DNA of 64,000 nucleotides from Psychroserpens luteus (GTDB taxonomy: Bacteria; Bacteroidota; Bacteroidia; Flavobacteriales; Flavobacteriaceae): positions 1 to 64,000 of the forward strand of contig NZ_JADILU010000005.1 in NCBI RefSeq assembly GCF_015319355.1. Direction: 5' to 3'. Shown in pieces: positions 35,609 through 46,300 of the stretch. Numbering within the stretch: position 1 is the first letter of the stretch; each line of letters starts with the position of its first letter. The translations under genes and the position numbers were made by a program. The notes below the pieces were generated by a model. That model ran no database searches. It was given only the letters and a program-made list of their open reading frames with translations, and had not been told where the DNA came from.

Positions 35609-37720
35609 CTAAAAATCATTATACCAATTAAATAAATCTGTTCTCACTCCTACTGTAAACCAAGTAGTACTTGTATTTAAAGCAGCAGCAGTATCAGCTT
35701 CTGGATTATAATTTCTAAATGTGATGTTGGTAAACAATCTCATATTGGTTGCAGGATTAATAACATAGCCACCTCCTAAATCTGCCTGAAAAACATTTGT
35801 TGTGTTTCCTTGCCCAACTGTAATTCCACTGTTTGCATTACGATCTACTTCGGTTCTATAAATATTGCTTCCGTAGTTAAAATTATCAGTACCATCATTG
35901 AAATCAAAGCCTCGTTTCCCTAAGATAAATTTAGCATCACCAAACCAACGTTTATAGTTGTAACGACCTATTAAAATCGCTTCGCTAAAATTTGCTCCCC
36001 AAAGATGCGCCATAGGTTGGTTGTTATGTGCATAATTTAATACAATAGAATTGTGAGAGTATGTATAAGGTCGCACTCTGTTATATTCAAATTGAAGTAA
36101 TAAGTTGTCAACTTTAAAGGCATCAAAATATTTAACACCTAATTGGTAACCAAACTTATTTCTCCAACTCTTATCTCCTGCTGTGACATCATTAATTGCA
36201 AATTCATCTAGAATAAATTGTCCGTAGAGATTTACTTTGTTATTCCATTTATACTTTGCAGATGCTCCTAAAATAGCATTACCAGCATCTTGTCCTGTAG
36301 AAAACTCAATGGCTCTATAAAAAATCACCGGATTCAAATAATTAATATCAAATCCTCTATCATTGTCATTTGCCCATAGCACAGACTCGAATAAACCTAT
36401 ATTTAAACGTTTGGTAACATTCCAACTCAAATAGTGGTTTGCCATGTATTTTGTCAAAAATGCACCATCCTCTGTAACTTCTGGTCTTACATCTCTCAAC
36501 CACATCCAAGTGTTCGTGTATTTTATTTTCCAGAATTTTGTGTTCAATTTTAAAAATGGATAAGGGCTTGTCGCATCACCTTGAAATAACGATCTATAAC
36601 CATCACCTATAAAATTCTTACCGTGTCCAAATTGAACGTTGATGAATTTTGCTGGCGAATAGGATAAATAAGCTTCAGCAACTGGATAGTCAAATCCGCC
36701 ATCTTTAAATAATTTTGATAATCCTCTTCCTGGTACGATTGGCTCGTTTCCTTCAGCGCTTAAACTTACAGCATACTCATTGAAATATTGCGCAAAGCGA
36801 CCTTGACTCTCGTAAATGGAGGTCGTGAAATTAAACTTTTTACCCAAACCTCCTTGAATGAAAATTCCTCTTGTGTTATTGTACGTAGAACTGAAATCTG
36901 CTTCGGTATCTTTACCAACTTGTAAATCGAAAATAGGATCTACTGTAAACCAATAATCTTTACCTTGAACTTCAACTAAATGCTCGTTCCATAATTTTCT
37001 ACTCCACCAACTTTCGCTTCCCTTAACTAAGGCTTCTTTTTCGGCTTTAAAATCATAATATGCTGAAACTTCATCGTAAGTAAATGGTTTTGCTGCTGTA
37101 TGACTATTGGTTCCCAGACCATTCATTTCTTGGTCGAATCTCGAATAGTAATTATGTGTAAACGGGATATTTAACTGACTACTATATTCTAGCTTTTCAT
37201 ATTTAACAATACTATCCTTAACGTTTTTATATTCATCGCTAACGTCTGCATTTAAATTTGCAGCAGTTGATAGGTCTATGGTTTTTGCTTTTGCTTGTTG
37301 GGTTTGAATTTCCGAAGGATCAATTAAAGGTATTTTTATACCCAGTGAATATTGATAAAATGTTGGTTTCCCGTTGTAAGTTCCAGGAGTTATTTTTGGC
37401 AAAGAATCAAAAATACGTTTTGTTTCCTCTTTGAGTTCGTCATAAACTGCATCTATATATAAAACTGAAATCTCTCCTTCTTTATCAACCTCAAAAAGCA
37501 CTTTAATTTCACCTTTATAACTATCATCATTGACTATTTGTGGAACTTTAAATTCCTTAAAAATAAACGCATTGATTTTATTATTGAAACACACCTTCAA
37601 TTCGTCAATAGGTTGCGATTCACACTCAGGAAATACTGGTGATTTTTCAAAACTTGAAACCTCTTGCGCAGTTATAAAACCAAAAACAAATAAAAACACA
37701 AGTAAGAAACGATTCTTCAT
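35609..37720 (-). CDS. RemB-like gliding-associated beta-barrel with N-terminal TonB-C-like domain
   Basis: 703 residues with a signal peptide ending at ITAQ. Residues 28-134 align by eye with the TonB C-terminal domains encoded just upstream: FPECE...CFNNKI, then VLFEVDKEGEI, LPKITPG and a closing IKIPL strand. The remainder (about 240-703) is an aromatic-rich, Wzi-like outer-membrane barrel with a 'FGHGKNFIGDGYRSLF' motif and a final strand ending FNWYNDF. Barrels of this look are annotated in flavobacteria as gliding motility protein RemB. Upstream are two tonB genes. The TonB-C-like part is notable because the protein should sit in the outer membrane. Name tentative. Confidence 0.75.
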   Translation of the reverse strand: MKNRFLLVFLFVFGFITAQEVSSFEKSPVFPECESQPIDELKVCFNNKINAFIFKEFKVPQIVNDDSYKGEIKVLFEVDKEGEISVLYIDAVYDELKEETKRIFDSLPKITPGTYNGKPTFYQYSLGIKIPLIDPSEIQTQQAKAKTIDLSTAANLNADVSDEYKNVKDSIVKYEKLEYSSQLNIPFTHNYYSRFDQEMNGLGTNSHTAAKPFTYDEVSAYYDFKAEKEALVKGSESWWSRKLWNEHLVEVQGKDYWFTVDPIFDLQVGKDTEADFSSTYNNTRGIFIQGGLGKKFNFTTSIYESQGRFAQYFNEYAVSLSAEGNEPIVPGRGLSKLFKDGGFDYPVAEAYLSYSPAKFINVQFGHGKNFIGDGYRSLFQGDATSPYPFLKLNTKFWKIKYTNTWMWLRDVRPEVTEDGAFLTKYMANHYLSWNVTKRLNIGLFESVLWANDNDRGFDINYLNPVIFYRAIEFSTGQDAGNAILGASAKYKWNNKVNLYGQFILDEFAINDVTAGDKSWRNKFGYQLGVKYFDAFKVDNLLLQFEYNRVRPYTYSHNSIVLNYAHNNQPMAHLWGANFSEAILIGRYNYKRWFGDAKFILGKRGFDFNDGTDNFNYGSNIYRTEVDRNANSGITVGQGNTTNVFQADLGGGYVINPATNMRLFTNITFRNYNPEADTAAALNTSTTWFTVGVRTDLFNWYNDF

Positions 37721-37793
37721 ATAGCAAGTACAACATTATTTGTGCGAAAGATACTGTTTTTTTCAAAATTGAAGTCATACCATTTCTCATAAA

Positions 37794-37831
37794 AAAGCGA
37801 TCTAAAACTATAGTTAGCTCTAGATCGCTTT
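37794..37831 (-). terminator. Terminator after tonB (distal copy)
   Basis: AAAGCGATCTA pairs with TAGATCGCTTT around a 16-base loop. Read on the minus strand it is followed by T-rich sequence, 26 bp after the stop at 37858. Confidence 0.75.
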
Positions 37832-37857
37832 AATTTTTTCTTCGGAAATGTGAAATT

Positions 37858-38649
37858 TTAATTCACTCTAAATACAATAGGAAGATTATAAATAACCGAA
37901 ACCGGTTGTTTTCTTTGAAGTCCTGGTTCCATTTTAGGAATTTTATTAGTCACACGTTCTGCTTCTTTTTCTAAGCTTGGGTGTGGTGCTCTAGTCAAGA
38001 TTTCTGTAACATTACCATTTTTATCAATTTTAAACTGAACATTGATACGCTGTGTACCAGATAATCCTAATTCTCCAGCAAGATCAGTATCAAATTTACG
38101 TTGTACTAACTTTGTGATTTTCTCATTCATGCATTTAATACGCTCGCTATTACTTGTCATTTTCTCGCAACCAGGATATACTGGTACGATTTCAACACCT
38201 CTTAAATCGAAAACTTCTGGAATCTCCACTGGTTTCTCATTCTTCCCTATCGTATCTGGATTTAAAGGCTTTGAAACAACAATAGGTGTTGTAACAATAT
38301 CTACAGGAGGAGTTTTGTCTAGATCATCAACAATTTTAATGGTACTTGTAATAACTTGTTTTCTTACTTTTTTGACTGGTTGTTGTTTTGGCGCATCTGG
38401 CTCCACAACAAAAGGTGGCACATCAACGGTGTAGTCATCAGTATTTAAAGGTTCTAAAAGAGCGACCTTAAAATCTTTAGTTTCAAACTTCATCTCAAAC
38501 AAAGCGTAAGTCCCTAAAAGACAAAGAATGAGTCCGATTTGAAAATACAACGATGAGTTTTTTTGTAAATTTGCATCGTGCTTGTGTGATTTTTGCACGT
38601 TTATATTGCTCTGACCAGCAATATCGTGCGATTTGTTAAAATCTTTCAT
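37858..38649 (-). CDS. TonB family energy transducer (copy 2)
   Basis: 263 residues. One N-terminal membrane helix (about 33-50, LYFQIGLILCLLGTYALF), a Pro/Val/Lys-rich periplasmic linker (about 75-150) and a TonB C-terminal domain (about 155-263) with YPGCEK...IKCMNEK, VQFKIDKNGNVTEIL, PKMEPG and a final PIVFRVN. TonB proteins transmit proton-motive energy to outer-membrane receptors. The conserved Cys pair probably forms a disulfide. Paralogous to the neighbour at 38766; 116 bp and a terminator separate them. Confidence 0.92.
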   Translation of the reverse strand: MKDFNKSHDIAGQSNINVQKSHKHDANLQKNSSLYFQIGLILCLLGTYALFEMKFETKDFKVALLEPLNTDDYTVDVPPFVVEPDAPKQQPVKKVRKQVITSTIKIVDDLDKTPPVDIVTTPIVVSKPLNPDTIGKNEKPVEIPEVFDLRGVEIVPVYPGCEKMTSNSERIKCMNEKITKLVQRKFDTDLAGELGLSGTQRINVQFKIDKNGNVTEILTRAPHPSLEKEAERVTNKIPKMEPGLQRKQPVSVIYNLPIVFRVN

Positions 38650-38706
38650 AATATTTGATTTAAAATGTTAATATTATGTTTAAATCACAATAAGCATACC
38701 AAAGTA

Positions 38707-38737
38707 AAAATCCCATCTAATTAATTAGATGGGATTT
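38707..38737 (-). terminator. Terminator between tandem tonB genes
   Basis: AAAATCCCATCTAATT pairs with AATTAGATGGGATTTT almost without loop. On the minus strand it follows the stop of the gene at 38766 and ends in a T-tract. Confidence 0.85.
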
Positions 38738-38765
38738 TGAAATTTTATGATATGCTATTTTATAT

Positions 38766-39491
38766 CTAGTCTTGTACTTGGAATAAAATTGGTAAAGAGT
38801 AAGGTACATTTACTGGCTTCCCTCTTTGCTTACCTGGTTTCATTTTTGGTAATAAACCAATAACTCGCTTAGCCTCTTTCTCAAGACCTGGATGTGGAGC
38901 TCTAGCTTGGATCCCAACAATGTTTCCTGTTTTATCAATTTTGAAGATCACGTTGATACGTTGTCTTCCAGATAATCCTAATTCACTAGCTAAATCTGTA
39001 TCAAATTTCTTGTTTACAAACTTGCTAATCTTATCAGACATACATTGCTTCTTAGCATTGTTTCCTTTTTCATTTTCACAACCTGGAAAAATTGGCACAT
39101 TTTCAATAACGTTAAAAGGAACATCTATATCTTCTTCTACTTCCTCAACCTCAATTTCTTCAACCTCTACGATTTCTTCTGTTTGATCTGTTTCTGTAGA
39201 TTCAATTACTGTTTCTTCAATTTCTTTTTCATCTTCCACAATTTCAATTTCCTCTGGCACTACTGGTGGTGGAGGTGGTGGTGGTGGTGGAACAATTTTT
39301 TGATCTGTAATAGGAATATCCTCTTCTTCAAGAGCTTCTAAATCTAATTGACCAATATCAATAACTTCCTTTTCGTAAGTTCTTAAATTTATAGTCAAAT
39401 AAGTAATGCCTAACATCAAGGCCATACCCACTGCAAAATACAGTGAACTGTTTCTACTTACATCTGCTTTAATATTCTTTTTAGGTTCCAT
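38766..39491 (-). CDS. TonB family energy transducer (copy 1)
   Basis: 241 residues from the ATG at 39491; the frame extends to a TTG at 39527, but MEPKKNIKADVSRNSSLYF matches the N-terminal pattern of the paralogue. Membrane helix at about 16-33, a run of eight prolines followed by a long acidic Glu/Val linker, and a TonB C-terminal domain (about 135-241: FPGCENEK, VIFKIDKTGNIVGI, LPKMKPG, LPILFQV). Same role as the neighbouring paralogue. The acidic linker differs from the basic/Pro linker of copy 2. Confidence 0.92.
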   Translation of the reverse strand: MEPKKNIKADVSRNSSLYFAVGMALMLGITYLTINLRTYEKEVIDIGQLDLEALEEEDIPITDQKIVPPPPPPPPPVVPEEIEIVEDEKEIEETVIESTETDQTEEIVEVEEIEVEEVEEDIDVPFNVIENVPIFPGCENEKGNNAKKQCMSDKISKFVNKKFDTDLASELGLSGRQRINVIFKIDKTGNIVGIQARAPHPGLEKEAKRVIGLLPKMKPGKQRGKPVNVPYSLPILFQVQD

Positions 39492-39560
39492 GTTCTTAAA
39501 AGGTTTTCTGAATGCTAAATTAACCAAATATTTGTTAAAAAAGCAAGCTATTAATTCATT

Positions 39561-39938
39561 TTAACTTTGTTTATTTCTAAATGTAATCATAAGTGATGCA
39601 AAGACAACACCTAAAGTATTAGCTAAAGCATCGTAAACATCTAATGTTCTATATGATGTCAATACTTGTTGCAATACTTCAATAATAATGCCATAAATAA
39701 TTACACTTATTGCAGATATGAGAATGACATGAGTCAATTTAACTGTTCTACAATAATTGTACACTAAAATTGTAAACAAAAAATAAGCTGTAAAATGGTA
39801 AATTTTATCATCAAAAGATGATCCTAAACTAGGAATACCTCCTACATGAGCTAAGCTACCAATAGTTAATGCTACTACATATAAAACTAAAACAGGTAAT
39901 GCCCATTTTTTAAGCACCAATAAGAGCTTTGTAATCAT
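39561..39938 (-). CDS. VanZ-like membrane protein
   Basis: 125 residues from the ATG at 39938, overlapping the gcvH end by 29 bp; an earlier ATG at 39971 is possible. Four membrane helices and the VanZ signature '[20 protein letters not shown]'. VanZ-like proteins are small membrane proteins of unclear function, and a teicoplanin-resistance role should not be assumed. Coupled to gcvH, an arrangement common in Flavobacteriia. Confidence 0.85.
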   Translation of the reverse strand: MITKLLLVLKKWALPVLVLYVVALTIGSLAHVGGIPSLGSSFDDKIYHFTAYFLFTILVYNYCRTVKLTHVILISAISVIIYGIIIEVLQQVLTSYRTLDVYDALANTLGVVFASLMITFRNKQS

Positions 39939-40290
39939 CAGCAGATAATAGATTGTCAATTTCTGAAGCATCAGAGAATTTAATTTTTATCATCCAACCG
40001 TCACCATAAGGATCTGTGTTTACTTTTTCTGGCTCGTCTTCTAAGTTTTCGTTAAACTCAGAAATTTCTCCAGATAATGGTAAAAATAAATCTGAAACGG
40101 TTTTAACTGCTTCTACTGTACCAAAAATCTCTTCAACATCTAAAGTTTCATCAACGGTTTCAACTTCTACATAAACGATATCACCAAGTTCTCCTTGCGC
40201 AAAATCTGTAATGCCTACTGTAGCTGTATCACCTTCTATTTTGATCCACTCGTGATCTTTGGTATATTTTAAATCTGATGGTATATTCAT
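39910..40290 (-). CDS. gcvH: Glycine cleavage system H protein
   Basis: 126 residues, normal length. Lipoyl domain with Lys63 in [10 protein letters not shown] as the lipoylation site, plus the conserved N-terminus ([13 protein letters not shown]) and '[12 protein letters not shown]'. Carries the aminomethyl intermediate between P, T and L proteins. Lies downstream of sprA with its own -7 box at 40319-40326. Confidence 0.97.
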   Translation of the reverse strand: MNIPSDLKYTKDHEWIKIEGDTATVGITDFAQGELGDIVYVEVETVDETLDVEEIFGTVEAVKTVSDLFLPLSGEISEFNENLEDEPEKVNTDPYGDGWMIKIKFSDASEIDNLLSADDYKALIGA

Positions 40291-40318
40291 CTTTTTAATT
40301 AATATTTATATGTTATTA

Positions 40319-40326
40319 CAAATGTA
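40319..40326 (-). promoter_or_regulatory. Bacteroidota -7 box for gcvH
   Basis: Minus strand TACATTTG, 28 bp before the ATG at 40290, in the 59-bp gap after sprA. A -33 TTG is not evident. Confidence 0.45.
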
Positions 40327-40349
40327 ATTTTTTTAGATAGTATTTACTA

Positions 40350-43300
40350 CTAATTTCCAAAATTGTAACGCAATGTAAATCCTGATCTAATTGTCGTTTG
40401 TGGAAATGCAGTTGATATTTCGTACTCTGAGAATGTATAATCAAAGTAGAAGATTGCAGTTAAGTTTTTAGAAAATGCATAATCTGCAGTATACTTTAAT
40501 CCCCAAATGGTTTGACCTTGTGTGATTTGATTATTTTCAATATCTAAATATCTAATAATGGTTTTATTGTTTCTTACTGAAACATCTGCCTTCATATTTA
40601 AATCACTTTTTATAACTTGCTTTGGTCCTGCTAATTTAGAATTAATACGTAAATCTTTGATACGGTATCCTAAACCTAAAATGTATTCTTTACCTTGAAT
40701 TTCTGTCAATAAATTATTATCAAAACTCATAGACAATATTCTGTCTTTTTTCATTTCAGCTAAAATCTTTACTGAGTTCTTCATTTCAAAATCAAGTCTA
40801 AATAATGGACTAAATTGTTCTTCTAGATTGATGTTACTATAAATGGTTTGATTTTTAAAATTCCCAGATTGGTCAACAACATCATTAAAGTTAAGCTGGT
40901 CTTCATAAGCTACTCCTGGTTGTAAATCTTCTGGTTTTAAATCTAAATTTGTTCTAAATTGATTAATTGTATAACTAGAGCGGTAACCATGCGTAATTGA
41001 AAAACGCTTAAAACGTTTTTTAAACCACTTCATTTTCATGAAGCCTGTATATTTTAATTGCCAGTTAGGGATTGGAATATCTCTAAAAGCAGATAAACTA
41101 ATCTTATCTGGATTTGTCCCTTTATAAGCTGCTAAAAATGATGGTAATAGTACAGCTTGACTGTTTTTACCAAAGCCTAAAGGATAACCTTCTGCATCTA
41201 CAGCATAAGTATCATTCCCATAAAAGTTTCTCGCTAAACGTCTAGCAACTACTAGCCTATTTGTTCTAAAATCATCAAATGCTGCAGATTGATTTTCGTC
41301 ACTTTTACTAAATGATGTTTTGATTAAAGCTGTTGAAATATTAAAATTTCCGAAGGAATTAGTAATCAACGGATTATAATCCAACACACCATCTGAACCT
41401 GGATCACCATTAGCATCTACAAAATCTTCAACTCTAAAGTTTTGCGTCGTGTTTTCAGAATATGTACGACCACCCGTTAGATCAATATTCAAATCTGGAA
41501 TCAATTCTATGTCTGCAGAAATATCTAAAATACGATTAGTCGTTTCGCTATATTGCTGATTAAAATCCTCATATACAGTTAGCCAACCATTTCTAGCAGC
41601 TAAATCTCTAATATCACTTTGACTACCAAAAGTATAACCCAGAGTTGGCTTGAAAGTACCAATAAATCCAGGTGTTCTTAAATAACCTGGTAAATAAGAA
41701 CCATTATTTTCGGTATAATTTATTTGAATACGTTTTACTGCAGTCAATAAATCTATTGCTCCATCCAATATTTTAGAACCTGCGCCTTTTTTACTTGGTT
41801 CATTTTGCGCAGCAGTTGGTGCAGTAGATTTTCCATCCTTATCTAAAGCATTAGGCGTTGCCCTTTTAGATGTTCTAGAACCTCTAGTTTTCTTTTTTGT
41901 AAGACCAACATGCTTATACAAAGTCTCCATGTTAAATGTAGAGTTGATATTATGAGTGTTCGCATTTTGGATTGAATTACCTAAATCTGGAATTCCAGGT
42001 AAACTGTTGTTAATGTCTGATCCTTTTTGCCATTGGAAATCTCCAGTATAAGAATACGTTGCTCTCATAAAACTCAACGTAGGAATCTTATATAATGGGA
42101 TTTCATAGTTAACCTGTAGTTGCTGGTTTTGAATATTTGGATCACCAAAATCAAAGAATCCATCCCAAACATCTAAGTTTGGATTTTGTCTACCATTAAT
42201 AACATCATCCACAAAATAATTTCTAACAATATTTGTGTTTGCAGCTGTAAAATTTAAACTCAATGCTTTCGTCAAGTTGTAATTAAGAGCATATTGCGTG
42301 TTAAAATTATAATTTCTTCGGAATAACTCTTCCAAACCAATATTATCTCCCGTTAAATCTACTTCTCTAAATTTTTGCTTATTAAACTGACGAATAATAT
42401 CTGTATTTACTGAAAAACTCGTTGGTACTGGGTTAAAATTGAAGTCTTTTAAAATCTTCCAGTATTTACCTGTAAACAGAGAATCATTTTTCTTAAATGG
42501 CTCTATAGGCTTAGCATCAAAACTATAAGCATAATTAACTCCTGCTCTTATTTGCTGACTTAAAGCGCTCTCTATTTCAAAATCACGACTCTCTTCTTTG
42601 TTATAAGAGTAATTAACCGTTAAGTTTTCTACATCATAGAAACGTGGTTTTGAATCTCCTGTTCTATTTTTTCTAACACCTATAAAATTGATACTCTTAC
42701 GTTTGACATAGGTTTCATTAACCTTTAAAATTGAATCACGATTAGTCGTATTATCTAACTGTGTTTGTAATTTTATATCTCTATAAAACTCATCATATTC
42801 TGGTGTGATAATTTGTTCACCTATTGCATAATTAAATGGTAATTGAATTCCCCATTTTTTAGGCAGTAACTGACCTAAATTTAAATTAGTCACTACATCA
42901 TACTGCTCAACATCTTCTCTACTTCGTTCATTTGGTCTTTGCTCAACAGAACCAAAACCAATGGTACTTTTACGTCCTGTTGCACTTACATTAGCAAAGT
43001 CTGCAAAATTAGCATCCATTGCAGCAACTGCAGCCCATCCACCTTCATTATCTAAATCTGCTAAACGTAACTCATTGAACCAAACTTCTCCACAAACGTC
43101 CATTCCACTTTGACTAGCATTCTTAACACCTACCATTAAAACTCGTACATCTCCAAAGTTTGGATTTCCTTTAATAGCTACTCTTTGTTGTCCAATAGTA
43201 TGTGGAGCAAATTCTGTTGTTTCTGTTAATTCACCTCCATTGAGGTCATAAAAATTTGGTTCTAAGTCTGCTAATGAACCATCTGCAATACCTATAGATT

Positions 43301-46300
43301 TTATTTGTTCTAATACATCTAGTTCTATATTAATTTCATTTACTTCTGGCCAAACAGACTCTGAAGATGACATACCAGATGATATTTGTAAAGGCACTTC
43401 TATTTGATAATAGTTTTGAGTAAAGTCATTACCCATACGTATAAAACCAACCAAATCACCATCAGTAAGCATAGATGTAGACTCTCCTTCATCTGCATGA
43501 ATAAACATACGCAGTTTATTATACTGTCGCATATCTACATTAATATTTTTATAAACACCACGAGAATCTTGTGGTTCTAAATCACAAACCTCAAGTTGCA
43601 AAGATTGCTCATTTTGTCTAATAATATTATTGTTGTTATTTAATTGCTCTAATTCAACACCGGGAGGTAATACATAATTACCTTCATTTTGTTGAAGTCC
43701 AACAACACCTACAGTAAAATCTGTACTATCATTATCATTGTTAGCCTCATCATCAAGTGTTAATTTATAACGTCTCCAATCACTACGTACCAGATCTAAA
43801 GTTGCAAAACGCATGACCGTTTTCTCTTCAAAATCTTTTAAAAACAAACGCGCAAAACGAACTGATCTAATATCTGAGATACCTCCAATAGCTTCCGTAG
43901 GTTCAGAGATTGGGATTCTAAATTGATAATATGTAACATTTGCAGCTTGACCATTTGGTAACGTTACTGTTCTTGTTTTTACATCATTAATTTGAGGATT
44001 ATTATCATTTAAAGTGTTTGGATCGATTTTTACTTCATATTGAAAATAACTATCAATAGTATTCATTGTATTATCTCTATTGATATCCTCAACATCAGGC
44101 TGCGCTGTAGAACCTCTATTCGTGTCTGTAAACACATCTGGAGAGTTCCCTTGCTGACCATTATATTTTTTGTAACGATTAAAAATATCGCCTTCAGTAT
44201 TTAAGTAATAGGTATAATTATCTTTTGATGGATCTGGTCCAAACGCTGCTCCAAATTGCGCTAATTCTTGAGCATCATCATAACCGTCATAACCTGCATC
44301 TTGATTGTTACGCTCTTCTCCTCCAGTAGAGAAAGTATAAATTAATGATTGATTTCTAGGCACAACCGTTTGGTAAGCTGTTACTGGTAATATTGGTGTG
44401 ATATCACCATCTTCTGGCAACCCATTCTCATATTGCTTCTTACCATCTTTTAATACATCTTCGGAAATGTTACCCAAATTAATAAATAGGCTTCCTGGAG
44501 AAGAACTTAAAATGGTGTTCCCACTGTCATCCATAAAAGGATTCATTAACCAAAACTCAATGTATTCTACGTTGGCTTGTTCAAAATCTGTAGACGTTAT
44601 TTGTCTTGTAATTCCTGCCCAACTATCATTCGCCTCAATGTTATCTCCATCTGCATTTGGGTCAAAATTATATGGACCTCTCTCTGTTGGATAATACACT
44701 AAATCTAAAGTGTTTATTACTGTACTTTGACCTTGAGCAATATCTAATTGCGGGAAGACTTCATCAATAAACACACGTCGAGTATACAAGTCTGAAACAT
44801 CTTCATCACTAATATCACCTGGACGTTGAGTACTATAAAAAATAGGGTCAATAGTGTACCAGTTTAATAATGCTCTATCAAAACCATTTTGAATACCATT
44901 TTCATCTTCACCACCAAAACCTGCATAAATTTTCCCTAAACCTCTAGGTCTACTCGATAAGAACCAGGATTGAGGCGATAATAAATCGATGGCACCTTGT
45001 GTACCTTCAAAATCATCTACATAAGCAGTAGCTTCATTGTCAAAGTCTGTTCCTTTAGGAGCTCCTGGTGCTAAATATGCAAACTCACCTCTTACCGAAA
45101 GATTTGAAGGCGCATCTGTATCAATATTTGGAAGTTTATTAACTAATCTTGTAAAAAATGGTACTTCTGTAGAATAATTACCATTAAAACCAAATATTGT
45201 ATTATTAATTGGCTCTGTATTATAATTAGCTTTCTGAGTAATTGGACGCTCACTTAAATTTAAAAGTGTCGCACCTAAAACAAAGTTTTCATTAAACTGA
45301 TGTTCTACATTTACTCCTGTAAAACGTCTTGTTTGTTGTCCGAAAACTGCATTATTTTCTACGGAAACATTGATAGGAATATTAGATGATTTTAAAGCTT
45401 CATCAATAATATACACACGACCAATTTGATAATTAACTGTATAATCTTGTCCCTCAACTAAAGTTCTTCCTCCAGCGGTTACAATCACAGATCCTCTAGG
45501 CACATTAAATGCTCCTAACGGAATCCCATCACCTCCTGAAGACTTGTAACGTCCCTTTATTTGAAATTTATTTTTCTCAGCTTCATCTAATGCTGCTGTT
45601 TTTGTTTCCTTGTAAAGAATATCGTAAACGTACTTTTCTTGATTGGCATTATATGGACTTCCTATTAATGGACCATCATAATTATAATCTGCTTCGTTAT
45701 CTATACTAACACCATCGTCATCAAGAATATCAAATAGGTAACGACCAAAAGGTTCTGTTTTTGTAAATATGATTTTTCCATTTTGAGTTAAAACGGTCAT
45801 ACCTGGCACAAAATCAAAAAATCCATCACCACCTGCTTGTGGATCGTTATTAAAGTTTAATCTATCTAAATGAAATAACCTAATTAAAGGTGTGTCTATG
45901 ATTTCTCCATCATCCGAAGTATCGAAAGGCGTGTTATTATTAAATTCTGGAAATGGAATTACAGTACCATCTTGTAATACAACAGGGGAAATATAGTTTA
46001 AAGGCGAAGCTTCAGTATAAAAAATATTAAGTCTAAAATCATCTTTATCTAATTGAAAAGCGCCAGTATCATAGATGTTTTTCATCATCAAGTCCCAAAT
46101 AGGCTGATTGACATCTGTAATTGGACTCTTCAACATTTTAACAATCAAACTTTGTGTAGAACCTTCTTGAACGGTTATAAAACTATCATTAACACCATCA
46201 AAATTAGCGTCAGGTCCGTTATCGATTGTTCCGTCTCCATTAATATCTGCATCACCTATATCATTAATCCCATCGCCATCTGTATCTGGTCCATTATCTA

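Noticed and set aside
39265-39295. GGT/GGA-rich microsatellite-like run
   Set aside because: It encodes the Pro-rich linker of TonB and is too short and irregular to be treated as a separate repeat.
38042-39341. Several plus-strand open frames over the tonB genes, including one with a Trp-rich run
   Set aside because: They mirror the Pro and Glu/Val codons of the TonB linkers on the coding strand.
37858-39491. The two tonB genes as an assembly duplication
   Set aside because: Their linkers and much of the DNA differ, so they are genuine old paralogues.
39561-39938. Reading the VanZ-like protein as a glycopeptide resistance determinant
   Set aside because: No other van genes; the family is widespread, and the position next to gcvH is a housekeeping context in Flavobacteriia.
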